Shown: positions 11,798 to 25,408, numbered from the stretch's first letter. The stretch: 64,000 nucleotides of DNA from Aaosphaeria pasadenensis (GCA_022813625.1 JAKLMB010000001.1:558001-622000); one strand, 5' to 3'. Program-made: numbers and translations. Notes: generated by a model not told the origin, from the sequence alone.

Positions 11798-13426
11798 ATG
11801 GCGAAACGAAAGAGAGAGTCCAAGTTGGCTGGGGAGCCGTCCGGAAAGGAGAACAAAGTAGCTGCCGCAGAGATTTCGAAAACGGAAGCATCTAACGGTC
11901 ACTCTAAGAAACCTAAGGCCAACAACAAGCAAAAGACTGAGGTCGCAATAACAACACCTCAAGAAGATGATATCGAATCCAATGTTTACAAGTTGGATTC
12001 TGACACCGTTACCGTCCAAATCATCACGGGTTCCTACGAACGTGTTCTCCATGGATTTACTGCAGCCATACCGCGCGACGTGATCACCAGCCTAGGCCCG
12101 CAAAAGGACGGATCTGAGAAGAAAGAAAGCCACAAAGTCGACTTTTCCGACACCTTCCTCTTCAACGCACACACCTCAGCTATCCGATGCCTGGCACTGT
12201 CACCAAACATCGACAATCTGGAAGGAAACAACAAGATTTTTCTAGCCTCCGGAAGCACAGATCAACGCATAAACCTCTACTCCATTTCCACACGACCTCC
12301 CGCACCTGCCAAAAACAGGCCTAGGCTCCCAAATCTCCACGGAAACTCCATCGCCGAGAACCGCAGGAACAAAGAGCTCGGGTCTCTTCTCAATCATGAA
12401 GCAAGCATTACGGGGCTGTATTTTCCTTCACGAAGCAAGCTCATGAGCTCTGCTGAGGATTGCCACTTGGCCATCACTCGAACCCGCGATTGGGTGCCTC
12501 TGACCACTATCAAAGCACCTATTCCTGTGGTACAGGGCCGTCCAAGCGGAGACACAGCTGGGCCTGGAGAGGTCCCATCTGGCATCAATGACTTCTCTGT
12601 GCATCCCAGTATGAAGTTGATGGTCAGCGTTAGCAAGGGCGAGAAGTGCATGCGGCTTTGGAACCTCCTTACCGGGAAGAAAGCGGGTGTGCTCACCTTC
12701 AGCAGGGAAATTCTCAATGCTGCAGGCGAGGGACGATTCGGCACTGGTGAAGGTAGAAAGGTCGAGTGGGATGCTGATGGCGAAGAGTTCATCGTTGCGT
12801 TCGAGCGCGGCGCTGTCGCTTTCGGAATTGACTGTCAACCTACTGCAACCATACTTCCCTCACCCAGGACGAAACTTCACCAGATGAAATACCTCCCAGG
12901 AAGTTCATCCACAATCGCCTTCTCAACAGAGGACGGAAGAATCATTTTCTACGACACGAAATCGACCAGCGTATCAGAATCCGTAACCGAGGCGGCCAAG
13001 AAGGAGAGCAAAATCGACGCAGGACCCGCCGCCTTCATCGCTCAAATAGGTGGACCCGCCGCCGGAATCTCAGGACGAGTGAAGGACTTCGCCATATTCC
13101 CCTTCGCTAACCCAGACAAAGCTGGAAGCAAGCTATACCTGATCGTTGCGGCAAGCAGCGACGGCTCGGTTCGCCTATGGACCGTCGCGGAGTCAGACCT
13201 GAAGGTCGATGCTCAACCCGAACAGCAGGAGGGAAGCGCAGATAAGGGCTTCTCCGCGAAACAAGTCGGCCAGCTTGTGGGAACTTATTCTACGGGCACG
13301 CGCATTACTTGCTTGGCTTCGTTTGTCATGACGGGCCAACCGGAGGAGGATCTAGAGGAAACTCCAGCTAAGAATGAGGCCGATGAGAAGAGCGAAGAGT
13401 CCAGCAGTGCGGAGGATAGCGAGTAG
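11798..13426 (+). CDS. MAK11: MAK11-like WD40 protein, 60S ribosome biogenesis
   Basis: Single exon of 542 residues. A Lys-rich, probably disordered head (about 1-60) is followed by WD40 repeats. Recognisable pieces include FNAHTSAIRCLALSP, KIFLASGSTDQRINLYSI, LNHEASITGLYFPSRSKLMS, MRLWNLLTGKKAG and ASSDGSVRLW. The order and the KVEWDADGEEFIVAFERG stretch match fungal Mak11 (human homologue PAK1IP1). In yeast Mak11 is nucleolar and works in early pre-60S assembly, linked to Rlp24 and Mrt4. The C-terminal 40 residues are acidic (EEDLEETPAKNEADEKSEE). Length is slightly above the yeast protein (about 470) because of the two tails. It shares its promoter with VID21. Confidence 0.92.
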   Translation: MAKRKRESKLAGEPSGKENKVAAAEISKTEASNGHSKKPKANNKQKTEVAITTPQEDDIESNVYKLDSDTVTVQIITGSYERVLHGFTAAIPRDVITSLGPQKDGSEKKESHKVDFSDTFLFNAHTSAIRCLALSPNIDNLEGNNKIFLASGSTDQRINLYSISTRPPAPAKNRPRLPNLHGNSIAENRRNKELGSLLNHEASITGLYFPSRSKLMSSAEDCHLAITRTRDWVPLTTIKAPIPVVQGRPSGDTAGPGEVPSGINDFSVHPSMKLMVSVSKGEKCMRLWNLLTGKKAGVLTFSREILNAAGEGRFGTGEGRKVEWDADGEEFIVAFERGAVAFGIDCQPTATILPSPRTKLHQMKYLPGSSSTIAFSTEDGRIIFYDTKSTSVSESVTEAAKKESKIDAGPAAFIAQIGGPAAGISGRVKDFAIFPFANPDKAGSKLYLIVAASSDGSVRLWTVAESDLKVDAQPEQQEGSADKGFSAKQVGQLVGTYSTGTRITCLASFVMTGQPEEDLEETPAKNEADEKSEESSSAEDSE

Positions 13427-14030
13427 GCAGTTTCCAAGGCCACGTTGTTATCAAAAGCGTTCTTCCCAATTTCGTCGCACTTGTAACTGTTTGAATACGA
13501 CATTGGGGCATCTTGTGATTGTAGTAATTTTCTTAGTATAGCATCTATGTTAGGATACCAAGTTTATTTTAATGGCATCGTAGTACCTGTATATTTGATA
13601 ACCTACCTAGCACATGTGATGTTGTCCTCAAAAATCATCGAAGTGTTTAATTATGAAGTTTGATGGCGTCACTCATTGAACACGCTTAGCGAAAAACCAA
13701 ACACTTATGTTAAAGCTTTAATCGTAACGCAACTTCACCACGTTCAATCACACGAATACAACCAAGCACGAGTATAATCCCATAAGCACTATAATAGTAA
13801 ATGTAAATTTGCCAAACTGGTCTTGGAAACGCTGATGCTATGCCGTGCTGCTGCTCGAAGAATTCTTCGACAGCATAAACAATCTAAGCCGCTATGATGG
13901 AACTATGAAACTGCACACACCACTCTCATCATCTCGAGTATAGACAACATGAGACTCTCCATTAACTTAATCACATGCGAGTCCATCAACAACTTTTCTG
14001 GAACATATAAAATGATATCGCATCATATGC
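13427..14030. other. Convergent 3' region MAK11 / cotransporter gene
   Basis: A 604 bp AT-richer spacer between two convergent stop codons. No gene or RNA signal seen. Confidence 0.6.
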
Positions 14031-17000
14031 CTACAAATTCATCGTGACCGTCATGCTGTTACTATGCACAAGCAGCGTCGGCGGTAAACCCTGGCACAGA
14101 ACCTCGAGGTCGCTTATAAACTTAACACTCTCAGTCTCGCTTTGGCACGTTCCCTCTACGGGACTCGGGAGCGTTGTGAAGACGACAGCCGTGTCGTCCG
14201 AGTTCTGGCGGATGAGCTCGTTGAGGATGAGGTGTTGGGCTCGGCAGGGGAGGTCGTTGAATGACAGCGGGATGGCTTGCTGCAAGGGATAGCCTGATGC
14301 TTGTGTCTGAGGCTGAGTGGGGGATGATTGGTCGTACTTAGGGTTCAGAAGGGTGGATGCTGTGGAGATTGGACCTGCGTCGCCGGTTTGAGCGGCTTGT
14401 ACAACGGCTTCAGGTGTCGCAGTACCTATGGGATCTTTCTTGCGGGTAGCTTCGGGGGATGGCGTGGCTACAAACATTATTGATGGTCCTGGAGCTTCTT
14501 CCGGGGCAACCGCTGTTCGAGGTACTGGGACAGATGTGAACCTTGGGACGGACTGCTTCCGGATCGGCGGAGGGCGAACAAATGATCCTCGTTGTGGTGA
14601 CGCGGGGCTTCCTGATAAGCTTGCGAGGCTATCCGGTTGTGATGCTGCTCGTCTGGCTCCTGCAAGTAATGCTGTGTCGGATGTGGCAGCCTCGGAATTA
14701 TGTCTCAAGGGTGTGACACTGCGTGTTGTCGATCTACTTTCGACTGATGACGACTGGTCTCTCTGATCGTCTTTCCAAAGGGATCTTCTCAGGTTGAATC
14801 TGCTGCTGATGAATGGAATACCCATGCCAGTGGTCTTGGATCGTTTGACCGGTGTGGGGATCTGGTCGCTATCTTCATCTGATGCATCTAGATCATATTC
14901 TTCGAAGTCATCGATCGCCATTTCACTCTCCGTAGTAATGGCCTCATCATCTGCATCGCTTCCTTCATCTCCGCTCGATGAAGATCCATCCTTGGGAGCA
15001 CGGATGGTCAGTCGCTGGGAAGGCATGCCAAGAGCAAGACCAGCTCCAGCTAGATTAGATCCCGCAGTTTTCCGTTTTGTTCGTCGAAGCATGTTGCGAA
15101 GTTCGGAAAATCGTTTTGGTGTTGATTCACGCCTTCCATGCTGAAAGCTCGATGTCGGCCAGTTGGTAACAGCATTTAGTAGATCTTCTGCTTGTGCAAT
15201 TTCTTGACTTGCACTCATCTCGTTTGGTCGGCGAAGGCGTCGGATGTCCTCCCACCACTCCTCGTCCTCCAAAGCATCATCGACATCCTTTGCAGATTGC
15301 TTAAAATCATCTTCAGTCTTGCCGTTGATGATGACCTCGTACATCTTCAGATGTCCACTTGACAACCAGGCCACGAGCACCTCAGCTTCAATCCTCAGGT
15401 TTCGCAAAAGTGTTGTGACTCGTCCCCTCTCTTCTTCGACATCGGTCTCGTATTCGACAAAGACACACACGCGAAGTTTGTACGTACGCTTCCAGGATGG
15501 CACAGTATGAAGAATGCAGCCTAGTTGTAAGATGAGAGTGTAAGTGTCGAAGTTTGTCGTGAGGACATTCTTCTTTGTAGGGTCTTCCCCAGCCGTGGCG
15601 ATCTCAGCAGACATCTGGATCGGCCAGAGGTCGATGTACTTCTTGGAAGGCTCTTCGGTATCAATGCTCTCTGCGATGTTTAGCATACCCATGAATTTTT
15701 GTCGCCTCGATGGTTGCACACTGGGGGTTTCTAGATCTTGGAAACCCTTCGCCAGAGCGACATTGATCTGGAGGCGTAAAATGAGATCCTCCAAGACGGT
15801 AACGTAGCTTTGGATGCCAATTGCATTTTCAGGTTTCATCGCATCCGTTGGAAGTGTTCCAGTCAGCTTGTCTGTCATGCGCCGCTTTGCCGCTGCCTGC
15901 ACCAGCTTTGGCGTGATCGGGTGGTCTGTTGCCTTGCTCGATGGCCTAGATGGTTGGGGAGAAGGGATTTCAATCAGAGGTTTGGACTCTCGCAACTCTG
16001 GGAGATTGTAAAATCCCATAACAACGATGTTTGGACGCATACCCCCAAGGCCAGCACCTAGTACGATGTTCCGAGCACCCCACTCCACGGCGGGCGAGAT
16101 GGTGATATTAACGAAAGCTTTGATCCTCGAAAAGTCAATGTACTTCGTCCACGCAGTTTGTTGTCGTCGTGCCTCCGGAACAGCCGCTCCGAAATCCTCG
16201 GAAACAATGACGTGGCCTAGCACAAAAAGGGCTCCTTTCTTCAAAGAGTTGCAAAATTGGATGAGTTTGTACTGCCTGCGCGGGTCATTGACTAGAAGTA
16301 AGATCTGAGGTCTCCAAAACTTTACGTGCTCTTGTCGAAGCCTGAGCAGGTATTTTCGAACCTGGTGATAAATCAGACTTTGGCTGACGTCGCCCCATGG
16401 TTTTGGAGGCGTTGTATAATGGATTAGCAGGAAGATGATGATTAGCAACGCAACGCAGCCCGAAGCATAGACGCCGTCGACGAAGAACATTGTGGCTCCG
16501 CTGACAACTGTTCCGACTGCAGCAGTTTGCCAATTGAAGAAGTGAAAAGATGGCCGAAAGTTAGGCGCAGAACCTATTTTAAGGAGGAAGCAGGCCAGAT
16601 TAGTGACCAAGAAAGTCATGAGATACTGTGAGCAGTTAGGTTTTGTTGATATCCGCCAAGCAGGAGTGGGCCATCAGAACTTGCAGAGAATGGAGGCACT
16701 TACAGTCATGGTAATAAATGAAGCAATCTGGTTGATATCAGAGAGCATGGTCAGTTGGGCGAGAACATATGTTATGAAGATTGCATATGTCGGATCATCT
16801 GACTTTGCTGTACCTTGTGCAAAAATGGAAAGGCCTGGTAGAAGATGATCTCTCGCGAGGGCTTGTAAGAGCTTCGCACTGCCTATCACGCCCATCAAGA
16901 CTGAAAAGGCGGAGGTCGCAAATTCACCCAAGAGAATGATGGTTTCAGAAACATTCGTCTAACAATTGTGAGCGTGACTACTAGCAGCATTTCCGTGACA

Positions 17001-18356
17001 TGAATCGTGCCTTACCAATTGAATTACATTGGTGTTGTTGTAGAAAGATTCCCGCGCGATACTGGCGCCCATAGCTAAAACAACCAATGCGTATGACACG
17101 AAAGTAAGTCCAAGGCCGTATAAAGTGCCCTTCGGAATGGCTTTACTAGGGTGCTTCAGGTCTCCGGACATACTCGCACCACTGCACAACGGTTAGAACA
17201 AGAATGCAGGACAGGAGGTCAAACCTACGCAAATATGCCTCCAGTCGCTGGAAAAAGGATGCCAAAGATACTTTGAAAGTTCTCGTGGTGTTTGGATTGA
17301 CTTCCAGCGGCCCCCTTGGTGAACTGTGGCATCAAGTTCTCGCGCAATGTCTGCAAACTTAGCCCGGTGAATACGATCCCCTCTTCGGGATCTGTAAAGG
17401 CCTTGACGTATAGTGCAGAGAATGGAATGCTGAAAGTGGCAATCAAGAGTATAATGAGCAAGCCATTGCTGCAGCGGGCAAAAATACCACTTCCAGCCAT
17501 GCAGATCGCGGTGCACAGCAACAACACGATCGTGGCCCAGATGTACTGCCACCAGAATCCCTCAAGCATCCAATGCGCCCAAGAACCGGTGATGGTCCCG
17601 AAGTTGTCGATGAAGCAGTCAATGAGACCTACCGAGTTCATCGCTGTATTGAAAACCATGCCCAAGTAGAACACGATTCCGATGGACCCACCGAACTCTG
17701 GACCTAAACTGCGCGAGATCAAATAATACGCACCACCACCTCTGACCGTTCCATTAGTCGCAATAGCAGAGATGGAAAGCGTTGTTAATAGATTGATTGC
17801 GTAACAAGCAACGAGCATACCTACCTACAATCAATACAATTCTCTACATGATCATCGGGGATAGTGCACACTCACCCAGCATGCCTACCACTCCCGTTTG
17901 GCCAAGAACAAATCCAAAACGTAGAAACATCAAGATGCTTAGCACGTTCAGCGTCGTTGGTACAAAGACACCGGCAAATGTTCCTAGCTTTGACGTTCCA
18001 CCGACAGGTCTAGGGAGTGCGCCAGGTCTCGGCTTCGTTGCATCGCTCACGGAGGGCCTTTTTTGTGACTTCGAGGAAGTTGATGGTCGGAATTTCCTTG
18101 AAAACCACTCTCGCATGGCATCGATGCCATGGTCGCGTTCCTCATCAGCTCCATCTGTGGGCACGTGTTGTTGATGAAGTTGTTGCGCTATACCTAGTAA
18201 CGGGGTTTCCTCAGTCGGCGGGGATGATGGAATTATAGATGGACGCCTATCCAATTGCTCGGCATCATCTCTAGCAGTGCGAGCAGCGAAATTGGAATGA
18301 GTCCTCTGCGGCATCCGCCTACGAGTCTGTCCAGCATCTTTGGCGGGGTTGCTCAT
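14031..18356 (-). CDS. VHC1: Cation-chloride cotransporter, Vhc1 type (SLC12 family)
   Basis: Five exons: 18356-17876, 17820-17229, 17181-17016, 16958-16704 and 16625-14031. All introns are 47-79 bp GT-AG and phases agree. The product is 1362 residues. The N-terminal 150 residues are cytosolic and Ser/Arg-rich. The 12-span core follows: LNVLSILMFLRFGFVLGQTG, NGTVRGGGAYYLISRSLGPE, GASMSGDLKHPSKAIPKG and GLSIFAQGT are hallmark SLC12 motifs. The long C-terminal cytosolic part (SLC12 C domain) contains GARNIVLGAGLGGMRPNIVV and disordered Ser/Thr-rich stretches. Yeast Vhc1 is a vacuolar K+/Cl- cotransporter involved in potassium homeostasis, so vacuolar membrane location is likely by homology. The upstream frame has no ATG before 18356, which fixes the start. 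Divergent from the amino acid transporter. Confidence 0.93.
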
Positions 18357-19428
18357 GATCCTCGCCTCCCGTAGGTCGGTACCGCTAGTTAGTATTATGC
18401 GGAAAGGATGACTTTTGCCAGGTGCTGATGCTTTTGAAGACGTCAATGAGTATTTCTAGCCATGGATGTTTAGAACTGAGATGTCCAGAATTGATGTCCA
18501 GAAAGGCCAGATTATCGAACTGGAGCAGGAATGAGGCGTATAGATAGGCGTAGACCAGGACCTTGAAACTCTTATCCGAGTGTTGTATCCAAGGATTTCT
18601 TACTTAAGCAGCTGCTAGCTAGAGAAGCTACTATCGTAAGGAAGTCGTCGGTGCTTCGCGCACGTCTCGCTTCTAGGTATGGCACTGCAGGATGGTCAAT
18701 CGAGTAGCTCGAGAGATTCCTTGATTCATTCCGTGCCCATGTGAGCGCGTTAGCGGTTCTGGTCAGGTGCATTCAAGGAAGAAGATTGAGTTGCTGTGAA
18801 TGTGACGATAGAACAGAAGGACCCTTGTCGCTTGGCACGACGTCAACTGGCATTCAATCCTTGTCGGAAACGGCCATGCGTCCCCCACGCGCGCCCACTG
18901 ACTACTTCCATCTACCACTCACTGCTCATTGCTACCGCTAGATCACCGAGGCTTCGCTTTGCGTGACCTGAGCCAGAGCCCCAATCTCATCTCATCCATC
19001 CCCCCCAGAACCCTCTCCAGCGTCGCGCGCAACCTCTTCAATATCCTCAAGCACCTCGATCGGGTCACTGGTGAATGGGTTGGATTTTGAGCAAGGAAGT
19101 TAAGTCCTCCATCAACCGATTTTACTCCAAAACCAGCTAGGTAGTCTCGATTCCCGACGATCCAGCGCCAATCAAAAACCACGCATTCGGATATATTTGA
19201 AGCCTGCAAAGCAACCTTTTCCATAGCACTCAACCGTTCCACAAAGACCTCGGTCTGTGAGCCCATACGCGCTATATATACCTACATCATTTCTGCCACT
19301 TCTGCTACGTCGCGTATTTGTCCTAGGTCCACACAGCTCCCTCACCAGGCGGCTCAAGGAATAGAGTCACAAGGCTCAACAGGAAGGTATTTCAGGCCGT
19401 ATCTTGTCATTCTCATACCATCAGCAAT
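18357..19428. other. Divergent promoter region between two transporter genes
   Basis: About 1.07 kb between divergent start codons of VHC1 and the AVT3-like gene. Short open frames are present, but none is supported. No distinct regulatory motif could be assigned. Confidence 0.6.
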
Positions 19429-21777
19429 ATGGCAGACGATGTCCCAGAAGCATCAAAACCCAAAGCGGTACCGTCTTCATCAAGAGACTCTGGTGCAAGT
19501 TCTCCAGTTCCAGGAAGTTATTCTAGGGCACAGTCGATACAGCGATTAGGTTCTCCCGTGCCTTCTCAACCTACAGGCTCGCCAGCACTACGCCAGATCC
19601 CCACCCCAGCTCAACTCGCATCGGAAGAGCCGTCGACGCTCCAAACGCCGTTACCAGGACGCGAAGATCCACAATCATCGTTGCCTGCTCCTACCGAGTC
19701 TGCCCTCTCCTCCGCACTTCGAAATTCGTTCGGGAGGAGCCCTCCACGGTTCGGCACTCCCCCAGTTCGTCCGCTGTCCCCAGACAATACCGAACCCGCT
19801 CCTCGAGCTCCTATAAGCGACTACGGCTCCTTTGATGGACGTGGCCGCTCGCCAGCGCCTTACGAAGATCCCGAGATTATTCGCCGTCACTTGGCTGGCC
19901 CACAGAAGCCTTCGATATCGAACCTCAATGGACAGTATGGTTCGCCGAGCAGATCGACTCGAGGTTTCGCCGGAGATGCAGAATCCCAAAGACATGACTC
20001 GGACGATGAGGAGGAGTTCTCTAGTTTACAATTGCAAGGAGGTGATATCACAAGGCAGATTTATAGATGGTCGGAGCAGCAGGAAGCCGATGAACGCGCG
20101 AAGATGAAACGCAGCCAGAGTTTCCATGCATCTCGACCGCGGCCTAATGAGCAAGTCCTGGACATCGATTCCATCAAGCAGCCTGGCGGTTTCAGGAGGA
20201 ACTACCTCCGACGAACCGCTGCCAGTCCATCTCCCGCACCAGGGCCGTCCAACTACGGCACCGTCCCTCAAAGCCGACAGCAGCCCCAAGTGTTTACCAG
20301 CAATTTCCTTGAGTTCCTGACTTTGTACGGCCACTTCGCAGGAGAGTCTCTGGAAGAAGACGATGAAGTCTTGGAACCTGACGAGTACTTCGGTTCTGAT
20401 ACTTTCGGATCGGATGGGCACACCGACGACGACGAGCGGGAGTATGGGGAGACAAGCGGTCTGTTGACACCAGGCAAGAGGCGGAGAAAGCGAAAGGAGA
20501 AGCAAGCCGGCAAAGCAAGCCCGACCGGTGCAGCCATGCTGCTGCTGAAGTCTTTCGTCGGTACCGGAGTGCTATTCCTTCCCAGAGCCTTCTTGAACGG
20601 TGGAATGTTGTTTTCGAACATCGTACTGTTTGGGGTTGCCGCGCTCTCGTACTACTGCTTCGTGCTACTCGTTGCTACCCGTCTCGTGGTCGAGCACTCC
20701 TTTGGTGACATGGGTTTCCACCTATACGGAACATGGCTCCGAAATCTGATTAACTTCTCGCTCGTCATCTCGCAGATTGGATTCGCATCAGCATACATAG
20801 TCTTCGTGTCGGAGAACATGCAGGCTTTCGTCCTTGCTGTTTCGGACTGCAGGACTTTCATCGACATCAAATGGATGATCTTGATGCAGATGATTGTTTT
20901 CCTGCCGCTTTCGCTCTATCGAAACATCAACCACATCCAAAAGCTCGCTCTCGCTGCAGACGTTTTCATCCTTCTCGGTTTAGTGTACTTGTATTATTTC
21001 GACATTTTCACCATCGTCAACCAGCATGGAATCTCGGACATTGTCAATTTCAACCCCAATGACTGGACGCTCTTTATCGGAACCGCCATCTTCACATTTG
21101 AGGGCATTGGGCTGATCATTCCGATTCAAACCGGGATGAAGAACCCCAAGAAGTTCCCTGGTGTGCTCGCCTGGGTCATGGTTATCATCACAGTCATCTT
21201 CATCAGTATGGGTGCATTGTCATACGCCGCATTCGGATCCAAGACCAAGACTGTTGTCATTTTGAACATGCCCCAGGACAACAAATTCGTCAACGGAGTG
21301 CAGTTCATCTACTCGATTGCTATTCTGTTGTCTACGCCGCTCCAGATCTACCCTGCCATCGAAATCACCAGCCAACAGTTGTTCAGCAGAACAGGGAAGT
21401 ACAACCCGTACATCAAGTGGAAGAAGAACTTCTTCCGATTCTTCATGGTCATGATATGCGCCATGCTGGCTTGGTTGGGTGCCGGTGACTTGGACAAGTT
21501 TGTCAGTCTAGTAGGCAGCTTCGCCTGCATCCCGTTGGTCTACATCTATCCCGTGAGTAAACCTAGCATTTCGCCCCGTTGTAGACCACTTTCACTAACT
21601 TCACGGTAGCCCATGCTTCACTACAGAGCCGTCGCAGGAACGAGCCGTGCCCGGATTCTCGATGTCTGCCTCTGCATCCTGGGCTTCGTCGGCATGGCGT
21701 ACACCACGACCCTCACCGTATCGAGCTGGATCCACGGCGGAGCACCAAAGTCACCCGGATACTGTGACAACAGGTAA
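19429..21777 (+). CDS. AVT3: AVT3-type vacuolar amino acid transporter
   Basis: Two exons, 19429-21552 and 21610-21777, give 763 residues. The 57 bp intron (GTGAGT ... GGTAG) joins YIYP to PMLHYRAVAG in phase. Residues 1-360 form a long cytosolic Ser/Pro-rich region with acidic patches (EESLEEDDEVLEPDEYF). The aa_trans core begins with TGAAMLLLKSFVGTGVLFLP and contains about 11 hydrophobic spans, including FTFEGIGLIIPIQTGMKNP, the signature of the AVT3/AVT4 subgroup. These proteins export neutral amino acids from the vacuole to the cytosol. The tail PGYCDNR is the typical end in filamentous fungi. The TAA is embedded in a possible donor (CAGGTAAGG), so further splicing cannot be excluded, but homologues I recall end here. 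Confidence 0.93.
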
Positions 21778-22761
21778 GGATGCATCGCCAGGCAACCTTT
21801 CCCTACGAAGATGAGTAGTAGTACATCATCAACAACGAACGAACGAACGACCAGCACCTCGCTTGATATTTTGTTCTTGATTCTTTTTGGTAAGCATTTC
21901 TCAGCGCAAGCATCGGGTCGTACGTATCGTATCATATTCTTTCACAGTTCGCATGCACGCACGCCTGCCGCTATGGTTAGTTTAATTTGGGTTTGTAAAG
22001 GGTCAATCGCGCAAGCAGGAGGGAAGGATATATAGGAGTGAAGCATCCAGTGTATAGTGAACTCCTTCATAAATTGTATAGAGCAGAAAGAGAAAGAAAT
22101 AAAGAACGAAAGTATTTGAACCAAGACTTACTTTCGATCTATATGTTTCCTCGTACGGTGTCTCTATCTTCACCACAACCCATCCCATCACATCTCCACG
22201 CCCATCTCCACGCCCATCTCCGCCCCACGCTTCTTTCCCGAAAGCATGTAGGACGGACGACGGAAACACACGGATCATCGAACCACGGTTTCCGCTCGAC
22301 CTGCGCGGAGCCGAGCGTGTCTCATATGCTGCGGCTCGGTGCGGCGCGGTAGATACTCGACCGTGGGATTGGGTTTGTGTTTATGATACGCAGTACAGTA
22401 CCGTGGTGTCGAAGACAGTGATAAGAGGAAAGGGAAGGTGAAGAGATGTCACGGGCCAATGAGTGCATACCTCCTATGGAGTGAGGCTGAAAATCTGAGC
22501 TGAGCTTCCCACCCACCTATTCGTCTGTCCGTCCAGCGTATTTAGTGGCTTCTTAAAGGATGCGGAGGCGGTTTAGTAAGACGGCGAGATAGGTAGGCCT
22601 GAAGACAGTTTTTGATTTTTATTCACCTTTTCCATACTCTCTGCCTACTAAAGTATGAAGAGGGGGCGCTGATTCGTTGTCTTAGACACGCGCGAGAGGA
22701 TTATGAAAGGGTTGCCTTAGGGTGGTGGTGGTTGTGGTGTGGATGGACTGGATTGGGTACA

Positions 22762-22784
22762 ATTGATTGATTGATTGATTGATT
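22762..22784. repeat. (ATTG)n tetranucleotide microsatellite
   Basis: About five and a half tandem copies of ATTG/TTGA in non-coding DNA. Likely to vary in length between strains. Confidence 0.85.
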
Positions 22785-23393
22785 CGAGATGTTTGAGGAA
22801 TTGTCTTGGTTGGTCGCTCAGCTACACTCAATGGTATCTCATCACGTTTGGTGTTTGGTTTCTGTGATAGGTACCTCCCCTCCTACACCTACCCACACCA
22901 CGTAAGAACAGCATACGGTAAGTAGGGTAAGCTCGTAGGATCTGCGATCACCCCAGCGTTGCGTACATAACGCACATAAAAACCGGGGCCGTTTGTTACA
23001 AGAAACGAGATTGTAAGATTATCTTTTTAAATTTTTCTGGGGTAAAACGAATTGACATGCGGTAGGGTAGCAAAACGTCATAACGGTCGCTTGCTTGGTT
23101 GACGGCACAAGTACATGCCTAGGTAATTACAGGGTAGAAAACATGGCATGGCAGGTTGGAAATTTTCGATTTCTTTTATTAAGATCGCCATGATGGTTAC
23201 GCTGTGAGGTCGGTGGTTAGTGGAAATACAAAGGAATGGGTTTCACGAGAGGAGTAGTCTGCGGGATACTGTGAAGAAGGATGTGTTGATTCGATTCGGT
23301 TACAGATCGTTGATTCTGTTCGCGGATCTTCATCCGAGGGATTGTGGTTCTAACTTCCAAGACACGTGCGCCGTTGCACGGTACAATGCTCCG

Positions 23394-23405
23394 CTCCGTA
23401 CGGAG
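23394..23405. repeat. 12-bp perfect palindrome CTCCGTACGGAG
   Basis: Reads identically on both strands. Half-sites (GTACGGAGTA, ACTCCGTACT) recur at about 24496 and 25446 in the same intergenic region, suggesting a repeated element or binding site. Function not known. Confidence 0.6.
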
Positions 23406-24537
23406 TATGTACATACGCCCAATACAAGGTAATAAGAGGAAAAGGAATCAACGATGCCACGCACGCGCGAGAATCCCCCGTCCTTCAATACAATTGAAAA
23501 TGCAGGTTGGAGGGATTGATTGGCGGCGCGGGCATTCAGGCCTGATGGGGTATCGGGTGCCCGGGGTGATGATCTTCGTCGCTGACGTTGTTGTGCCTGC
23601 TTTGGCGTTTGATTATGTCGTGTGTGGTTACTGGTAACTATTGAAGGATATGATATGATATGATATCGATGGTATTATTGGGAGGGGCGAGAAGAAGCAA
23701 GCACCCGAGGGACATTATTGACGTTATTCGGGTAGGGATGCGGACATGGGCATGGGCGTGGCAGACAGCCACAGGGCATTGGGTGATGGGTGATACAATA
23801 ATGAGATGGGAATGGTTGTGCGCCCTGTCGTTGACCAGATAGCGAAGTACCGTAAAAAGGTACGGCGGAGGGAAGGAAGATGACAATATTGTCCGGAGGA
23901 ACATCTCAGATACAGAATAGCATTCTATTGTAATACTAGCCACAGTTGTTCACGAGGGATTGCGGCGGCGTTGGCCACCGCCAATACGAGGGATGTCCTC
24001 CGCCTCACCGTTCGCTTAACGACGATACGATACCGTAGGTAAGGTATCTACTTGTATCTATTCATGCATCTGGTCGACGGCGTTCGGCGTAGACGATACT
24101 CGTATGGGGTTGACAAGGCTCGAGAGAGGCCGCATGAATTATTGGCAGGTCGCAAAAAAGAAACGAAAAAAATAGGGGAAATAGAAGGCTAGAGACATGC
24201 AAGAATAGATGGACGATGAGCTAGAATCATGTTTGTTAGTGCTGGTGTTAATAATGGTTGGTCTATGGATTCCATAGTTACTGTGTTCTGCTAGTGGCCG
24301 CTGCTATTTGTAGCATCTCTGGATGGAGACACTACTTGCTGCGCCTCCAGCAAAAACCCTCCGTAGATCAGGGCACCCGCACTTGTGTGCTTCTGTGCTC
24401 TGCTTGCTCGGACCCTGGTTGCCTATGATGGTATTGATGGCCTAGGGTTGCAAGGTTGCTATGTATGGAGTCTGTACCGCGATGTCCTGGCAAAGTACGG
24501 AGTAGATACGAGTAGTATGACGAAATAGGAGACAGTG

Positions 24538-24562
24538 AGGAGGGGAGAGGGGAGGGGAGGGG
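24538..24562. repeat. G/A-rich run (GAGGGG units)
   Basis: A purine-only tract built of GAGGGG-like units. The G-runs on the + strand could in principle form a quadruplex. Confidence 0.7.
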
Positions 24563-25274
24563 TCATTGTCCATGGAATGTACGCGATGTGGCCGTGGTAT
24601 ACTGGCATCTTCTAGTATCGTAGAGTAACGACAGCATTGCACTTAGTAAAACATTACAATATTCTTTGGTATGAACATGCAAATGAATTTGACATCAATT
24701 GTAGAATTTCGAAGAGTGTAGTAACTGTATGCAGCACTTTGTTGACGATAGCAGAAGAGGCGGCGAAAATATTGGAAGGACAGGCCGAAGTGTTTTGGAT
24801 AGCGCCACCACCCGGGAACTGGAGTCGATCTGGCACCTGTTACCCACCACAACGAATACACTACGACTGATTGTTCTACGCTAGTTGGGTATACGAGTAA
24901 AGACGATACGGTGAAGTGAGCAGAATAACTTGATTGTCTGAGAGAGAGAGTGACAGACTGGCTGACCGACTGTATCTGGTTCTTTATGCTGTTGTAACAG
25001 GTATCATTGTGTGTGTTGACATGCAGGTAATGGCGGTGGACTAACAAATGATGGAAAGATAACTACTACGATAGATAACCTAGTAACAAAGACCGGGAAG
25101 GAGGATTGGTCGGATTGGACTTGCCTGACTTGTCTATGGTTTTTTCTTGCGGGTGAGGCTGGAGCTGGAGAGCTGGAGTTGCTGCAACCACACCAGAAGT
25201 AGTGACCATGACCAAGAGCAAGTGGTGGCCATAACCATGCATCCACCATAGACCATAGACAACAGGGCACACAG

Positions 25275-25290
25275 ACACACACACACACAC
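25275..25290. repeat. (AC)8 dinucleotide microsatellite
   Basis: Eight AC units with an imperfect ACACAG lead-in, in non-coding DNA upstream of GFA1. Confidence 0.85.
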
Positions 25291-25408
25291 AAGTCACAAC
25301 GCCTGCAAGGCTAAGCAAGCTGAAGTCTCATTATTGTGGAGAGTCTGCTTGTTTAGGTACTTGCCCTACATTTCATAGTACAGTACACAGTACACACAGC
25401 ACACAGTC

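Noticed and set aside
18943..19266. 107-codon minus-strand frame between the two transporter genes
   Set aside because: No domain, no supporting intron or start context; it lies in the divergent promoter region.
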